DNA of 64,000 nt from Colwellia hornerae (GCF_007954355.1 NZ_VOLR01000004.1:62001-126000); one strand, 5' to 3'; shown: positions 9,072-19,908, counted from the stretch's first letter. Notes: generated from the letters alone by a model not told the origin. Translations and numbers: made by a program.

Positions 9072-10301
9072 TTATACACCACAAGCGTAAGCTAAAGCCT
9101 TATTTTTTAAAAAAGGTATCTTATTTGCCATTTTTAGGCCGATATTTCGAAAGAGTTTAATTGCTGGTGATGGATGGCTAAACGTTGCATACAGCGAATC
9201 CATAGTCGTCATCATCAATAGATTGTCTATTCGTCGCTTAGCTTCATAACGTGATAAAACCTCAGGCAAGTGCCAACACTCATTATTACCAATGGCACTG
9301 GCTATTACGGTTTGTAAAGCCTTGACATCTTTAAAGCCAAGATTTACTCCCTGCCCTGCCATGGGATTAATGGTATGCGCTGCATCACCTAATAATAACA
9401 CTCGACCTTTTTGATAAGTATTAGCATGTCGACGCGTCAGTGGGAATGCCCCTTTATTAATAACCTTTATTTGGCCTATTCGCTGTGGAAATTTTTGCAT
9501 AATTTCACTTTGCAGTTGTTCATTAGATAAAGCCGACAACCTTTTTATCTCATTTTTTTGATGATACCAGACCAAGGAGGCATAGCCACCTAGTTCACTT
9601 TCTCCTGGCAGCGGTAAGAAAGCGATTGGGCCGGTCTGAAAAAATTGTTGCCAGGTAATATCTTGTTGTGAGCTTTGAGTTTCAACATTAATAAGCATTG
9701 CTGATTGCTGATAATCCCAACCCGTTATCCCTATATGAGCTAGCTTTCTTACTTGTGAATGAGCCCCATCGGCAGCAATTAATAATTGGGTAGTAATTTT
9801 TTCTATTTCGCCACACTCTTTTTCAGCTGATTTAATTGTCAAGCTCACTACTATTTCATTTTCATGCTCAATAAAGCTTTCTACACTCGCCGGTGCAAAT
9901 AAAGTCACTTTGCTGTGAGTGTTAATTTGTTGCCATAAGGCAAGCTGAACTAAGCGGTTTTCAATAATATGGCCAAGGTGAGACTGCTCAATGTCATCGG
10001 CATTAAACTCGGTATAGCTTGCCTGATGTTCCCAAACACCTAATCGTTTATAAGGACACATTCGCCATTGTTTTAATTGTGGCCAAGCGCCCAATTGTGT
10101 CAACAAATGCTCAGAAGCAAGTGATATCGCTGAAACACGTAAATCTAGTGCTTGTGTTTCATTAAAACCGACGGGTTGCTTTGATTCAACAATAGCCACA
10201 GTTAACCCTAAGTTTGCCAAAGATAACGCACTAGCCGCGCCAACCATACCACCACCGACAACGACACAATCAAAATTACTCATAAAATTTACACTTTTCA
10301 T
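9072..10301 (-). CDS. ubiF: 2-octaprenyl-3-methyl-6-methoxy-1,4-benzoquinol hydroxylase
   Basis: UbiF is a FAD monooxygenase that adds the C6 hydroxyl in aerobic ubiquinone synthesis. The protein has the N-terminal dinucleotide fold VVVGGGMVGAASALSL and the middle IAADGAHSQVRK motif. The second FAD motif is VLLLGDAAHTINPMAGQGVNLG. Segments such as WQQFFQTGPIAFLPLP and GAFPLTRRHA match UbiF better than UbiH or VisC. Its place, divergent from miaB and next to a Met/Leu/Gln tRNA cluster, is the E. coli arrangement. The start may instead be the ATG at 10283 (MSNFDCVVV); neither has a strong ribosome site. Confidence 0.93.
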   Translation of the reverse strand: MKSVNFMSNFDCVVVGGGMVGAASALSLANLGLTVAIVESKQPVGFNETQALDLRVSAISLASEHLLTQLGAWPQLKQWRMCPYKRLGVWEHQASYTEFNADDIEQSHLGHIIENRLVQLALWQQINTHSKVTLFAPASVESFIEHENEIVVSLTIKSAEKECGEIEKITTQLLIAADGAHSQVRKLAHIGITGWDYQQSAMLINVETQSSQQDITWQQFFQTGPIAFLPLPGESELGGYASLVWYHQKNEIKRLSALSNEQLQSEIMQKFPQRIGQIKVINKGAFPLTRRHANTYQKGRVLLLGDAAHTINPMAGQGVNLGFKDVKALQTVIASAIGNNECWHLPEVLSRYEAKRRIDNLLMMTTMDSLYATFSHPSPAIKLFRNIGLKMANKIPFLKNKALAYACGV

Positions 10302-10535
10302 TTAATGATTTTTCAAAGTTATTCTAACCAACCTATATCAGTTATACGAATATTATTAATGACTGCGGCGAATAATTGATATCACACAGACCCGTGCTAC
10401 TTAAAGTTGAATCGGGTACTGGCGTCAAGCGTCAAGAAGGAGTAAAATATGCATCCTTAAATTGAACTAACTGTGAAGCAATAAATTTCATGTTAGTTTG
10501 TCTAAATTTTTAAATATTTAATGAGTGGAAAGTTA

Positions 10536-11978
10536 ATGAGTAAAAAGCTATATATCAAAACTTGGGGTTGCCAAATGAACGAGTATGACTCGCAGAAAAT
10601 GGCCGAATTATTAGACTCAACGCATGGTTTTGTATTGGCTGACGAAGCTGAAGATGCTGATGTCATCTTATTAAACACTTGTTCTATACGCGAAAAGGCA
10701 CAAGAAAAAGTTTTTCATCAGCTAGGGCGTTGGAAACATCTAAAAGACAATAAACCCGGTTTATTAATTGGTGTTGGTGGCTGTGTTGCCTCTCAAGAAG
10801 GTGATGCTATTCGCCAGCGTGCGCCTTATGTTGATATGGTTTTTGGTCCACAAACATTGCACCGCCTACCTGAAATGATCCAACAAGTTACTGGTGATCA
10901 TAATCCTGTTGTTGATGTTAGCTTTCCTGAAATTGAAAAGTTTGATCGTCTTCCTGAACCTAAAGCTGATGGCGCTAGCGCTTTTGTGTCGATTATGGAA
11001 GGCTGTAGTAAATACTGTACCTTCTGTGTTGTACCTTACACACGCGGTGAAGAAGTCAGTCGTCCACTTGACGATGTATTATATGAAATAGCTCAACTTG
11101 CTGCCCAAGGTGTCCGTGAAGTTAATTTATTAGGACAAAACGTTAATGGCTACCGTGGTATTACCCACGATGATGAAATTTGTCGCTTTTCAGAATTATT
11201 GCGTTTGGTTGCAACTGTTGATGGCATTGACCGTATTCGCTATACAACATCACACCCGATTGAATTTACCGATGATATCATTGAGGTCTACAAAGATGTG
11301 CCTGAATTAGTGAGTCACCTACATTTACCGGTACAAAGTGGCTCAGATCGAATTTTAACGCAAATGAAACGTGGTCATACTGCATTAGAATATAAGTCAC
11401 AAATTCGAAAGTTGAAGAAAGCACGTCCAGATATTTGCATGAGTTCAGACTTCATTATTGGTTTTCCTGGCGAATCAGATGCTGATTTCCAAGCAACCAT
11501 GGATTTAATCAAAGCAGTAGATTTCGATTTAAGCTTTAGTTTTATTTACAGCGCGCGCCCAGGTACTCCGGCAGCAGATATGGTTGATGATATTTCTGAT
11601 ATCACTAAAAAAGAACGTTTAAAAGTCCTTCAAGACCAAATTACCCATCAAGCATTGCGTATTGCGCGCCAAATGTTGAATACTGAACAACGTATCCTTG
11701 TTGAAGGTCCTTCAAAGAAAAACCCAATGGAATTACGGGGTAAAACAGAAAATAACCGCACGGTTAATTTTGTTGCTCCGCACACGGTTATTGGTCAATT
11801 TGTTGATATTAAAATTACGGATGTTTACGCCAACTCGCTGCGCGGTGAATTAGTGCGCGAAGAAAGCGAAATGGGCTTACGTATTGCGTATTCTCCACAA
11901 GACATCCTAGCCAACAGTCATCATACTAGCAAAAGTAGTAACATTGATGAGCTAGGTGTTAGTACTTTTACGCCTTAA
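10536..11978 (+). CDS. miaB: tRNA-2-methylthio-N6-isopentenyladenosine synthase
   Basis: MiaB is a radical-SAM enzyme that adds the methylthio group to i6A37 of tRNAs. The chosen ATG at 10536 ([19 protein letters not shown]) follows a GTGGAAAG ribosome site; an in-frame ATG at 10521 would add five residues. The N-terminal UPF0004 domain contributes three cysteines ([21 protein letters not shown]). The radical-SAM CSKYCTFC motif is intact, and a TRAM domain ends the protein. About 480 residues match the family length, with a slightly longer tail. Confidence 0.97.
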   Translation: MSKKLYIKTWGCQMNEYDSQKMAELLDSTHGFVLADEAEDADVILLNTCSIREKAQEKVFHQLGRWKHLKDNKPGLLIGVGGCVASQEGDAIRQRAPYVDMVFGPQTLHRLPEMIQQVTGDHNPVVDVSFPEIEKFDRLPEPKADGASAFVSIMEGCSKYCTFCVVPYTRGEEVSRPLDDVLYEIAQLAAQGVREVNLLGQNVNGYRGITHDDEICRFSELLRLVATVDGIDRIRYTTSHPIEFTDDIIEVYKDVPELVSHLHLPVQSGSDRILTQMKRGHTALEYKSQIRKLKKARPDICMSSDFIIGFPGESDADFQATMDLIKAVDFDLSFSFIYSARPGTPAADMVDDISDITKKERLKVLQDQITHQALRIARQMLNTEQRILVEGPSKKNPMELRGKTENNRTVNFVAPHTVIGQFVDIKITDVYANSLRGELVREESEMGLRIAYSPQDILANSHHTSKSSNIDELGVSTFTP

Positions 11979-12017
11979 TTATTATTACAACCTTAGCCTA
12001 TAAAAACGGATATAAAT

Positions 12018-13064
12018 TTGACTACAAGTATTAGCAAACAATTTGACTTAACACCGCTTGATAATAATCGCCTCGCGAATTTATGTGGTTCGATGGACGA
12101 TAACTTAAAAACCATTGAACGTCGCCTTGGTGTTAAGATAAGTTATAGCAGCAATGAATTTAAAGTGATGGGTGAACCCGCAAACTGTGAAGCCGTCATT
12201 GCCTTGCTTAAGAATTTATATATTGAAACAGCAACTGTTAAAAATGAGCTAAAAGAGATCACTGAAAAAATGGTTCATCTCGCTATTTTAGACGCAAAGG
12301 TGCTTGAGCAAGAGCCCACTAAAGTTGATGTTGATTTCGACAAGTTAGTAACGATAAAAACCAAACGTGGTGTCGTTAAGCCCCGTAATCCAAACCAGCA
12401 AAGCTATGTACATAACATTATGAGTAATGACATTAGCTTTGGTGTTGGTGTCGCGGGTACGGGGAAAACCTATTTGGCCGTTGCTTGTGCTGTTGAAGCT
12501 CTAGAAAAACAGGAAGTTAGACGGATTTTGTTAACCCGCCCTGCCGTTGAAGCGGGTGAAAAGCTGGGTTTTCTTCCTGGTGATTTATCACAAAAAGTGG
12601 ATCCTTACCTGCGCCCATTATACGACGCACTCTTTGAGATGCTAGGTTTTGAAAAAGTTGAAAAACTTATCGAGCGAAATGTCATTGAGATTGCGCCGCT
12701 TGCCTATATGCGCGGTAGAACATTAAACGATGCTTTTATAATTCTTGATGAGAGTCAAAATACGACCGTAGAACAGATGAAAATGTTTTTAACCCGTATT
12801 GGCTTTAATGCCCGTGCTGTTATCACCGGTGATATCACCCAAGTAGATTTACCACGTGGTGCTAAATCAGGCTTACGTCACGCGATTGAAGTACTTGACG
12901 ATATTCCAGGCATTAGTTTTAACTACTTTGAATCAAAAGATATTGTCCGCCACCCGGTTGTGGCTAGAATTGTTGATGCATACGATGCTTTTGAACAAAA
13001 AGAAAAACGTTTAAAAGATGAAAAAAGAAATAAAGCGGCGCTTGATGCTATGGATAATCAATAG
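12018..13064 (+). CDS. ybeZ: PhoH-like ATPase YbeZ
   Basis: YbeZ is a PhoH-family P-loop protein that works with the endoribonuclease YbeY in rRNA and ribosome metabolism. The Walker A motif GVAGTGKTY lies near residue 145 and the Walker B-like [10 protein letters not shown] near residue 244. The N-terminal KH-like part ([20 protein letters not shown]) aligns with E. coli YbeZ only if translation begins at the TTG at 12018, so a TTG start is chosen. It overlaps ybeY by one base (TAGTG). Confidence 0.94.
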   Translation: MTTSISKQFDLTPLDNNRLANLCGSMDDNLKTIERRLGVKISYSSNEFKVMGEPANCEAVIALLKNLYIETATVKNELKEITEKMVHLAILDAKVLEQEPTKVDVDFDKLVTIKTKRGVVKPRNPNQQSYVHNIMSNDISFGVGVAGTGKTYLAVACAVEALEKQEVRRILLTRPAVEAGEKLGFLPGDLSQKVDPYLRPLYDALFEMLGFEKVEKLIERNVIEIAPLAYMRGRTLNDAFIILDESQNTTVEQMKMFLTRIGFNARAVITGDITQVDLPRGAKSGLRHAIEVLDDIPGISFNYFESKDIVRHPVVARIVDAYDAFEQKEKRLKDEKRNKAALDAMDNQ

Positions 13065-13522
13065 TGGCAACACTACTTGATCTTCAACATGCTTGTGATG
13101 CTAAAAATTTACCCAGCAATGAACAGTTTCAATCTTGGGTAAATATCGCTTTAAATAATGATAAAACAGATTTTGAACTTACCGTTCGTCTTGTTGACGT
13201 TAAAGAAAGCCAGTCGCTGAACTTACAGTATCGTGGAAAAGATAAGCCGACCAATGTTTTGTCATTTCCTTTTGAGGTACCAGCAGAAATTGAACTAGAC
13301 TTACTCGGTGATTTAGTGATTTGTGCTGAAATTGTCGCCCAAGAAGCCAATGAACAGCACAAAGACCTGCACAATCATTGGGCTCATATGGTGATCCATG
13401 GCTGCTTACATTTATTAGGTTACGATCATATTGATGATGATGAAGCCACAGAAATGGAAGCGCTGGAAACAAAATTACTTAAAGCACTCGATATATCAGA
13501 TCCTTATATTATAAATGAATAA
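13064..13522 (+). CDS. ybeY: Endoribonuclease YbeY (16S rRNA maturation)
   Basis: YbeY is a zinc-dependent RNase needed for 16S rRNA 3'-end maturation and ribosome quality control. The metal-binding motif [20 protein letters not shown] contains the three histidines. The segment [14 protein letters not shown] is also typical. The start is a GTG at 13064 that shares its G with the TAG stop of ybeZ, implying translational coupling. The protein has 152 residues, the usual size. Confidence 0.96.
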   Translation: MATLLDLQHACDAKNLPSNEQFQSWVNIALNNDKTDFELTVRLVDVKESQSLNLQYRGKDKPTNVLSFPFEVPAEIELDLLGDLVICAEIVAQEANEQHKDLHNHWAHMVIHGCLHLLGYDHIDDDEATEMEALETKLLKALDISDPYIINE

Positions 13523-13630
13523 CTTTATCCTTTATAATTCATAGATAAATAACCACTTACTACTTGAATTTACTTTCGATTGATTAGAAACTAAGCAACA
13601 AGTTAACCTTACAGGAAATAAATAAGCTCT

Positions 13631-14506
13631 ATGAGCGATGACCACCCCCACTCTAGCAACGGCTCTGCAAATCGATCAATACTTGATAAAATAGTACAGG
13701 TCTTTACCGGAGAGCCCAAAAGTAAAGACGAATTGGTTGATGTATTAAATGACGCTGAAGACCGCGACTTAATTAAACCAGAAACCAAGTTAATGATCCA
13801 AGGTGTATTAGAGGTTTCTGATATGCGAGTACGCGATATTATGATCCCAAGATCGCAAATGGTCACGCTTGATATTAACGATCCTATTGAACATTCTTTA
13901 CCGATCATTCTAGAGTCTGGTCATTCTAGATTCCCTGTTATTAACGACGACATTGATCACATTGAGGGGATTTTACTCGCTAAAGACCTACTCGCTTACG
14001 GTTTTGGTCAGCAAGAAGAATGCATAATAGCCAAAATAATTCGTCCATCAATTATTGTCCCTGAAAGTAAAAGAGTTGAGCCGTTACTACAAGAGTTTCG
14101 CTCGCAACGTTATCATATGGCCATTGTTGTTGATGAATACGGTGGCGTTTCAGGCGTTGTCACCATTGAAGATATTCTTGAATTAATTGTTGGCGAAATT
14201 GAAGACGAAACAGATGATGAAATTGAACTAGATATTAAGTATCTTGCCGGAAATGTTTATCAGGTAAAAGCATTAACCGAGCTTGATGATTTTAATGAAT
14301 ACTTTAATACTCAGTTTGATGGTAACGATGCTGATACCATTGGCGGCGTAGTTTTACATCAATTTGGCCATATGCCTAAAAAAGGCGAATTAATGACGAT
14401 AGGTGATTTTGAATTTAAAGTCACCGCCGGCGATAATCGCCGTATCCAAAGCCTACATATTACTATTCCCAAAGACCATAAAATCAATGGAAAGATAGTC
14501 GACTAA
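13631..14506 (+). CDS. ybeX: CorC/YbeX family CBS-domain protein
   Basis: This 291-residue cytoplasmic protein has two CBS domains (about residues 65-190; RVRDIMIPRSQMVTL, then VPESKRVEPLLQEF) and a C-terminal CorC_HlyC domain that recognises transporter-associated ligands. YbeX (CorC) is linked to magnesium and cobalt efflux and, more recently, to ribosome biogenesis together with YbeY and YbeZ. It lies 108 nt after ybeY and 5 nt before lnt, as in E. coli. Confidence 0.93.
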   Translation: MSDDHPHSSNGSANRSILDKIVQVFTGEPKSKDELVDVLNDAEDRDLIKPETKLMIQGVLEVSDMRVRDIMIPRSQMVTLDINDPIEHSLPIILESGHSRFPVINDDIDHIEGILLAKDLLAYGFGQQEECIIAKIIRPSIIVPESKRVEPLLQEFRSQRYHMAIVVDEYGGVSGVVTIEDILELIVGEIEDETDDEIELDIKYLAGNVYQVKALTELDDFNEYFNTQFDGNDADTIGGVVLHQFGHMPKKGELMTIGDFEFKVTAGDNRRIQSLHITIPKDHKINGKIVD

Positions 14507-14511
14507 CCTTA

Positions 14512-16080
14512 ATGGCGATCAAGACACTAGGCACTCGCCTACTAAAGCGACTACGCGATAACTTATTGAATAAGCGTAATTGGCTCAGCTTTCTTGCTGG
14601 GCTTAGTTTAGTGCTGGCATATGCACCTTTTTCGCTATGGTGGCTGATGCTTATTGTGCTGCCGTTATTTCTCAATTCGATTAACGGTGCTGATGTTAAG
14701 ACAGCTACAAAACAGGGCTTCATCTTTGCGCTTGGCTGGTTTGGTAGCGGTATTAGCTGGGTGCATGTCAGTATCGATCAGTTTGGTGGTTTACCGCTAT
14801 TTTTCTCACTGTTGCTGATGGTGTTATTGTGCTGCTATTTGGCACTTTATCCGGCACTCGCTTGTTATTTATCAACGAGGTTTGCGCCAAAGAAAAAATT
14901 CTCACTGTGGTTACTGCCACCCTGCTGGCTTATTTCTGAATATTTACGGGCGAATCTTTTAACCGGTTTTCCATGGCTCTCAATTGGCTACAGCCAAATA
15001 GATGGTCCACTATCGAGTTTCGCCCCTCTTATTGGTGAAATAGGAATAAGTACTTTACTGCTGGTAATAAGTATTGCGGTTATTAATACCGTGTACAACC
15101 ATTACCGTAAGACACATATACTGTTAGTGATTGCAGTTTTTACTTTTGCTTATTTATTAACGAGTGTTGCTTGGGTTACACCGATAAACAAAACAATTAC
15201 CGCCGCTTTAGTACAAGGTAATGTTGAACAATCAATGAAATGGCAGCCTGAGAAAGAGTGGCCCATCCAATTAAAATATCTAGATCACAGCCGAGAAAAT
15301 TATGATGCTGACATTATTGTTTGGCCAGAGTCAGCAGTAACTGCATTAGAACCCGCTGCACAAGACTTTCTCAGCATGGCAGACCGTTCTGCGACACTTA
15401 ATGATAGTGCTATTATTACCGGTATTTTAGATTACAAGTATCAATCAAAAACCTATTTCAATTCACTGATTGTTATTGGCAAAAAAGAAAGCAGCGATGA
15501 TACTGGGCATTACCGTTATAACCATAGCAACCGCTATTATAAAAACCATCTGCTACCAATAGGTGAATTTGTGCCTTTTGGTGACATATTAAGAAAAATT
15601 GCACCAATATTTAATTTACAATATTCTTCTTTTACCCGAGGTGACTATATTCAACCTAACCTTGTTGCTAAAGGCGTTCATCTATTACCGCTTATTTGTT
15701 TTGAAATTGCCTTTCCTGAGCAATTAGCCGCTAATTTTACCGACCAAACAGACATTTTACTTACCGTTAGTAATGACTCTTGGTTTGGCGACTCACATGG
15801 TCCTCATCAACATTTAGACATTGCCCGCATGCGCGCTTTGGAATTTGGTCGACCACTGCTACGTGCCACCAATAATGGTGTAACCGCTATCATTGATCAC
15901 CGAGGAAATATTCAAGCAACACTGCCACAATTTACCGAAGCGGTGCTTAAAGCTGACCTTGAACTCGTCCAAGGAAAAACTTTTTATAGTCAATATTGGC
16001 AATTTATTCACTGGTTATTACCAATAATACTATTAATTTTATTTTTCTGCCTTTATCCTATGCTCAATAAAAAAACATAA
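14512..16080 (+). CDS. lnt: Apolipoprotein N-acyltransferase
   Basis: Lnt adds the third acyl chain to the N-terminal cysteine of lipoproteins at the periplasmic face of the inner membrane. The 522-residue protein has several N-terminal membrane helices (about residues 20-220) and a periplasmic nitrilase-like domain. The catalytic triad is visible: glutamate in IVWPESAVT (about 272), lysine in YYKNHLLPIGEFVPFG (about 343) and cysteine in LICFEIAFPE (about 395). A last helix lies near residue 500. It is the final gene of the ybeZ-ybeY-ybeX-lnt group. Confidence 0.96.
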   Translation: MAIKTLGTRLLKRLRDNLLNKRNWLSFLAGLSLVLAYAPFSLWWLMLIVLPLFLNSINGADVKTATKQGFIFALGWFGSGISWVHVSIDQFGGLPLFFSLLLMVLLCCYLALYPALACYLSTRFAPKKKFSLWLLPPCWLISEYLRANLLTGFPWLSIGYSQIDGPLSSFAPLIGEIGISTLLLVISIAVINTVYNHYRKTHILLVIAVFTFAYLLTSVAWVTPINKTITAALVQGNVEQSMKWQPEKEWPIQLKYLDHSRENYDADIIVWPESAVTALEPAAQDFLSMADRSATLNDSAIITGILDYKYQSKTYFNSLIVIGKKESSDDTGHYRYNHSNRYYKNHLLPIGEFVPFGDILRKIAPIFNLQYSSFTRGDYIQPNLVAKGVHLLPLICFEIAFPEQLAANFTDQTDILLTVSNDSWFGDSHGPHQHLDIARMRALEFGRPLLRATNNGVTAIIDHRGNIQATLPQFTEAVLKADLELVQGKTFYSQYWQFIHWLLPIILLILFFCLYPMLNKKT

Positions 16081-16105
16081 AAACAATAATACCTAGGATT
16101 TATTT

Positions 16106-17767
16106 ATGAAAATATTGACTAAACACCTGTCCACTTTAACCTTATTTTTACTGACCTCGAGCAGTTTCGCCTTCGCACAAACCACTATTATTACCAATGT
16201 TCAAGGCTATACTTTAGCTGACCGAGAGTTAAAGCAGTTTACCGCTATTCAATTTACCAATGACAAAATTGATAAACTTTTTATCGAAGGTGAAGTATTA
16301 CCTAAGCCTGGGCAAATGACAGTTATTGATGGTCAAGGAAAAACGCTACTACCCGGCTTAATTGATGCCCATGGTCATATCTTAAGTTACGGTTTAAGTT
16401 TGATGCAAGCAAATTTACTTGGCTCACTTTCAGAAGAGTCAGCGGTAAAAAAAGCAGTGAATTACGCTAAGGCAAATCCAGATATTACTTGGGTACAAGG
16501 ACAAGGCTGGAATCAAACGCAATGGGAAAACACCCAATTTCCAACAGCAAAATCTCTAGATAAATACTTCCCGAACAAACCCGTTTTCTTACGACGTGTT
16601 GATGGACATGCGGGCTGGGCCAATACCAAAGCGATGGAGCTTGCCGGTATAACATCAGCGACAAAAAGTCCAACGGGTGGCGATATAATTCGCGATAAAT
16701 CTGGTCAGCCAACAGGAATCTTTGTTGATAATGCCATGGACTTAATGACTAAAAGTATCGCCCCATTAACCAAGCAACAACAAAAATCAGTGTTAAAAAA
16801 GGCCCTTAATAAATTGGTCTCTTTTGGTTTAACTAGTGTACATGATGCCGGTATTTTTACAGATAACCTTGAGCTATTTAAAGAATTGAGTAATGAAAAC
16901 GCCCTCCCTATGCGTATTAACGCTATGTTGTATTTACCCTCTGAAAATTGGCAAGAAACGCTTAAGCAAGGACCATTCACTAGCCGTGATAACATGCTTA
17001 ATTTTAATAGTGTAAAAATCCAAGCCGATGGTGCCTTGGGCAGTCGTGGCGCTTCTTTAATTGCTGATTATTCTGACCATGCTGGCCATAAAGGTCTAAT
17101 GTTACATGACAGAGAAAAATTAATCCTCTATATGAATACCGCAATGAATGCAGGTTTTCAGGTTAATACTCATGCGATTGGTGACAATGCGAATAAAGTC
17201 GTTTTAGATTTATATCAACAACAAATAAAAGCAACCAATAGCGAAGCGCTTCGTCATAGGGTTGAACACGCACAAATATTACAATTAAGCGACATCCCTC
17301 GCTTTGCTGAGCTTAATATCATCGCCTCAATGCAAGCAACTCATGCAACCAGTGATAAAAATATGGCGGTTGACCGAATTGGTGAAGAACGCATCTTAGG
17401 TGCTTATGCGTGGCGTAAATTAATGAATGCCAAAGCTGTGATTGCTGCTGGCTCAGACTTCCCGGTAGAGTCTCCTAATCCATTTTTTGGTTTACACGCT
17501 TCAGTCACCCGTCAAGATCATCAAAACCAACCAGAAAACGGCTGGTACAGTGAAGAAAGTATGTCACGTTTAGAAGCTTTACAAACCTTTACTATTGACG
17601 CGGCTTATTCAGCACACCAAGAGAATATTTTAGGTAGCTTAGAAAAAGGTAAAAAAGCAGATTTTATTTTATTAGAAGATAATTACTTTACCGAAAATCA
17701 ACAAGACATCTGGAAAAATAAAGTACTAGCGACTTGGGTAAATGGAAAAAAAGTTTTCGCTCAATAA
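16106..17767 (+). CDS. Exported amidohydrolase, YtcJ-like (amidohydrolase 3 family)
   Basis: This 553-residue protein starts with a Sec signal (MKILTKHLSTLTLFLLTSSS, cleavage near AFA-QTT). It has the metal-dependent amidohydrolase fold: LPGLIDAHGHI gives the HxH metal site near residue 93. It is followed by VQGQGWNQ, VKIQADGALGSRGA, VNTHAIGDNA, RVEHAQI and AAGSDFPVE, all YtcJ hallmarks. The natural substrate is unknown for most of this family. It follows lnt by 25 nt but is not part of the conserved cluster. Confidence 0.85.
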   Translation: MKILTKHLSTLTLFLLTSSSFAFAQTTIITNVQGYTLADRELKQFTAIQFTNDKIDKLFIEGEVLPKPGQMTVIDGQGKTLLPGLIDAHGHILSYGLSLMQANLLGSLSEESAVKKAVNYAKANPDITWVQGQGWNQTQWENTQFPTAKSLDKYFPNKPVFLRRVDGHAGWANTKAMELAGITSATKSPTGGDIIRDKSGQPTGIFVDNAMDLMTKSIAPLTKQQQKSVLKKALNKLVSFGLTSVHDAGIFTDNLELFKELSNENALPMRINAMLYLPSENWQETLKQGPFTSRDNMLNFNSVKIQADGALGSRGASLIADYSDHAGHKGLMLHDREKLILYMNTAMNAGFQVNTHAIGDNANKVVLDLYQQQIKATNSEALRHRVEHAQILQLSDIPRFAELNIIASMQATHATSDKNMAVDRIGEERILGAYAWRKLMNAKAVIAAGSDFPVESPNPFFGLHASVTRQDHQNQPENGWYSEESMSRLEALQTFTIDAAYSAHQENILGSLEKGKKADFILLEDNYFTENQQDIWKNKVLATWVNGKKVFAQ

Positions 17768-17784
17768 AGGTAAATATTTTATAT

Positions 17785-17810
17785 AAAAAAAGCCCTTAAG
17801 GGCTTTTTTA
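17785..17810. terminator. Bidirectional terminator between amidohydrolase and diguanylate cyclase genes
   Basis: This is a near-perfect palindrome: an A run, AGCCCTTAAGGGCT and a T run. It offers a U tract to both converging transcripts. Confidence 0.92.
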
Positions 17811-17827
17811 TATTTATTTTTAATCAA

Positions 17828-18796
17828 CTAAATTATTTGCTTAGGGTGCAAACTTGTTTGATTTCGTCCGTTATCTTTCGAACAGTACATCGCAGCATCA
17901 GCACATTCTATCCAAGCTTCATAACTTTCAATACTATTATCTATTTCAGCAATTCCAATACTGACTGTGTATTTCACATCAATGTCATTATATTTAACCA
18001 CAGACTTTTCAATCTCTTCTCTTAATCGTTCTGCAAATATTTTACCGTTATCTAATGGGGTATCCGCTAACAAGATAACAAACTCCTCACCACCATAGCG
18101 CCCCGAAACATCAGTTTCGCGTACATGATGGCGGATCAGTCCTGAGATATGGCGAATAACTTCATCACCAACGACATGGCCATAGGTATCATTAACATCT
18201 TTAAAGTGATCAATATCAATCATCACTAAGCAGCTGGGGTTTTGACTACGTATCCAACGCTTGAATTCTGCTTGTAAGCAATGCTCCCAGTGGGTGCGAT
18301 TAAATAATTTAGTTAAGCCATCAGTTTGACTCAAAATGGCTAATTCTTTATTCGCCTTAACCAAGTCTTTTTTATGAGAAGCATTGTCAGTGACATCATA
18401 AATAATGAGACATAAATGGGTTACTATGCCTGTGGCTGACATTAAGGGAATAAAGGTAGTATTTTGATACATATAATCAGCAGCCCCGGTAATAGGACGA
18501 TAATTTTGAAACTTAAATAAATAAGGTCGCTGTTCCCAGATTGTAAACGCTTTATTTTTAAGTAAAAAGACTGATTCAGCTTTACGTTTAAACCATGCTT
18601 CGGGTATTTCATCAAACAGAGGGAAGAGCACTTTATCTTTCACTTCACGGGGTAATAGGCCGCTGTGATTTTCCATAAAACCATTCCATATTTGCACCTT
18701 ATAATCTCTATCTAGTACAACCAATCCTACATCGATGGTGTGCAGCATTTCCATTAACCAATGTAATTCATTTATTTGTGATGTTTCTAATGACAT
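17828..18796 (-). CDS. Diguanylate cyclase with N-terminal PAS domain
   Basis: This soluble 322-residue protein has a PAS domain (about residues 10-135, with VGLVVLDRDYKVQIWN) and a C-terminal GGDEF domain. The active-site motif is GGEEF, preceded five residues upstream by an RETD inhibitory site. It should therefore make cyclic di-GMP from two GTP and be product-inhibited. Its ATG lies 2 nt after the stop of the response-regulator gene, so the two form a signalling operon. The PAS ligand is unknown. Confidence 0.92.
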   Translation of the reverse strand: MSLETSQINELHWLMEMLHTIDVGLVVLDRDYKVQIWNGFMENHSGLLPREVKDKVLFPLFDEIPEAWFKRKAESVFLLKNKAFTIWEQRPYLFKFQNYRPITGAADYMYQNTTFIPLMSATGIVTHLCLIIYDVTDNASHKKDLVKANKELAILSQTDGLTKLFNRTHWEHCLQAEFKRWIRSQNPSCLVMIDIDHFKDVNDTYGHVVGDEVIRHISGLIRHHVRETDVSGRYGGEEFVILLADTPLDNGKIFAERLREEIEKSVVKYNDIDVKYTVSIGIAEIDNSIESYEAWIECADAAMYCSKDNGRNQTSLHPKQII

Positions 18797-18798
18797 AG

Positions 18799-19908
18799 TT
18801 AATCCAGTAAGTAAGAAATTTTATTATTGAGTGTACGCATAGATTCTTCAGTAAAGAGTAAGAGTAAATCACATTTTATTGAATAGTCTTCAATGCTATA
18901 GCTAATTTCAATGGCTAGGGTACGCTTCCATTTTTTTGAGTTGGTCGCTATCAACTCAGATATTTTTTTATGTTGTCCTAAAACAACGGGGTGACCTTGG
19001 CTAAAAGGCATATCCAGTTGGGCAGAAACGCCATTTAAACAAGCACCAATAAGCACATTGGCTAAATCCATTAATAACTCAAGTTCAGTACTTTCATCGA
19101 CTTCATATTTATAATTCATTAATGAAGCAACATCTTTAAAACTTGAATCATTTAAAATAAGTAGTGCTTCACCAGAGATACCCGCACCAATAAAGCCTTG
19201 GCAAATACCCGAAGTACTTTCTTGTTCTTCAACATCAGAGAGCGCCATACTCAGTTCGCTAACTTCAATTAAATTGACATTAGGAATCGGCAGAACAACA
19301 AATACATCAAGTAAACGCGCTAATAAATCTCCGGCTTGCCCCATAGCAACATTGGCTATTTCTTGGTAACAGTCTCGAAGTTCAGGGTCTAAGAAAAAGG
19401 CTTCCTCTGATTGTTCTCTTTCAGTACTAACTGTCTCTGCCGCTTTTGTCAGTGGTGCCAACTCACTATGTTTAGGAGCAGGGGCTGTCACTGGCGGTTT
19501 TTCGATTGCAGCGGGTAAGGACTTTTCTTCATCATTATGTTGGGTAAATATACCGTAAGCCGACAATATTTCTGTTAATTTTGTTTTATTGACCGGTTTT
19601 TGAATAAAGTCCAATGCGCCTAAACTTGTAACACGCTGGTGTGCTTCTGGCTGTATATCGCCAGAAATAACAATCACCATAGTGTTTAAGTCTTCTTTAA
19701 TAATAGTTTCAAGGACTTGGTAACCGTCCATTACTGGCATATTTAAATCAAGCAAAAGTACATCACCTTTACCTGCTTTTATTGCTGCGATGCCTTCTTC
19801 GCCGTTAGTAGCAAAGCTTATCTCGACATCCCAATCATCAGGTAAAGAACGTGCTACCTGTTTACGCGCCATATTTGAGTCATCACAAATTAACAAGGGT
19901 ATTGACAT
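18799..19908 (-). CDS. Response regulator with C-terminal CheC/CheX-like domain
   Basis: This 369-residue protein has an N-terminal receiver domain (residues 1-120): acidic pocket LICDDSN, phospho-acceptor aspartate near 54 in LLLDLNMPVMDG, and lysine in DFIQKPVN. A proline-rich linker follows, then a C-terminal domain (about 180-360) resembling CheC/CheX phosphatases (IANVAMGQAGDLLARLL and LLMDLANVLIGACLNGVS). It may tune phosphorylation of another pathway rather than bind DNA. It is co-transcribed with the downstream PAS-GGDEF gene. No kinase lies nearby. Confidence 0.86.
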   Translation of the reverse strand: MSIPLLICDDSNMARKQVARSLPDDWDVEISFATNGEEGIAAIKAGKGDVLLLDLNMPVMDGYQVLETIIKEDLNTMVIVISGDIQPEAHQRVTSLGALDFIQKPVNKTKLTEILSAYGIFTQHNDEEKSLPAAIEKPPVTAPAPKHSELAPLTKAAETVSTEREQSEEAFFLDPELRDCYQEIANVAMGQAGDLLARLLDVFVVLPIPNVNLIEVSELSMALSDVEEQESTSGICQGFIGAGISGEALLILNDSSFKDVASLMNYKYEVDESTELELLMDLANVLIGACLNGVSAQLDMPFSQGHPVVLGQHKKISELIATNSKKWKRTLAIEISYSIEDYSIKCDLLLLFTEESMRTLNNKISYLLD

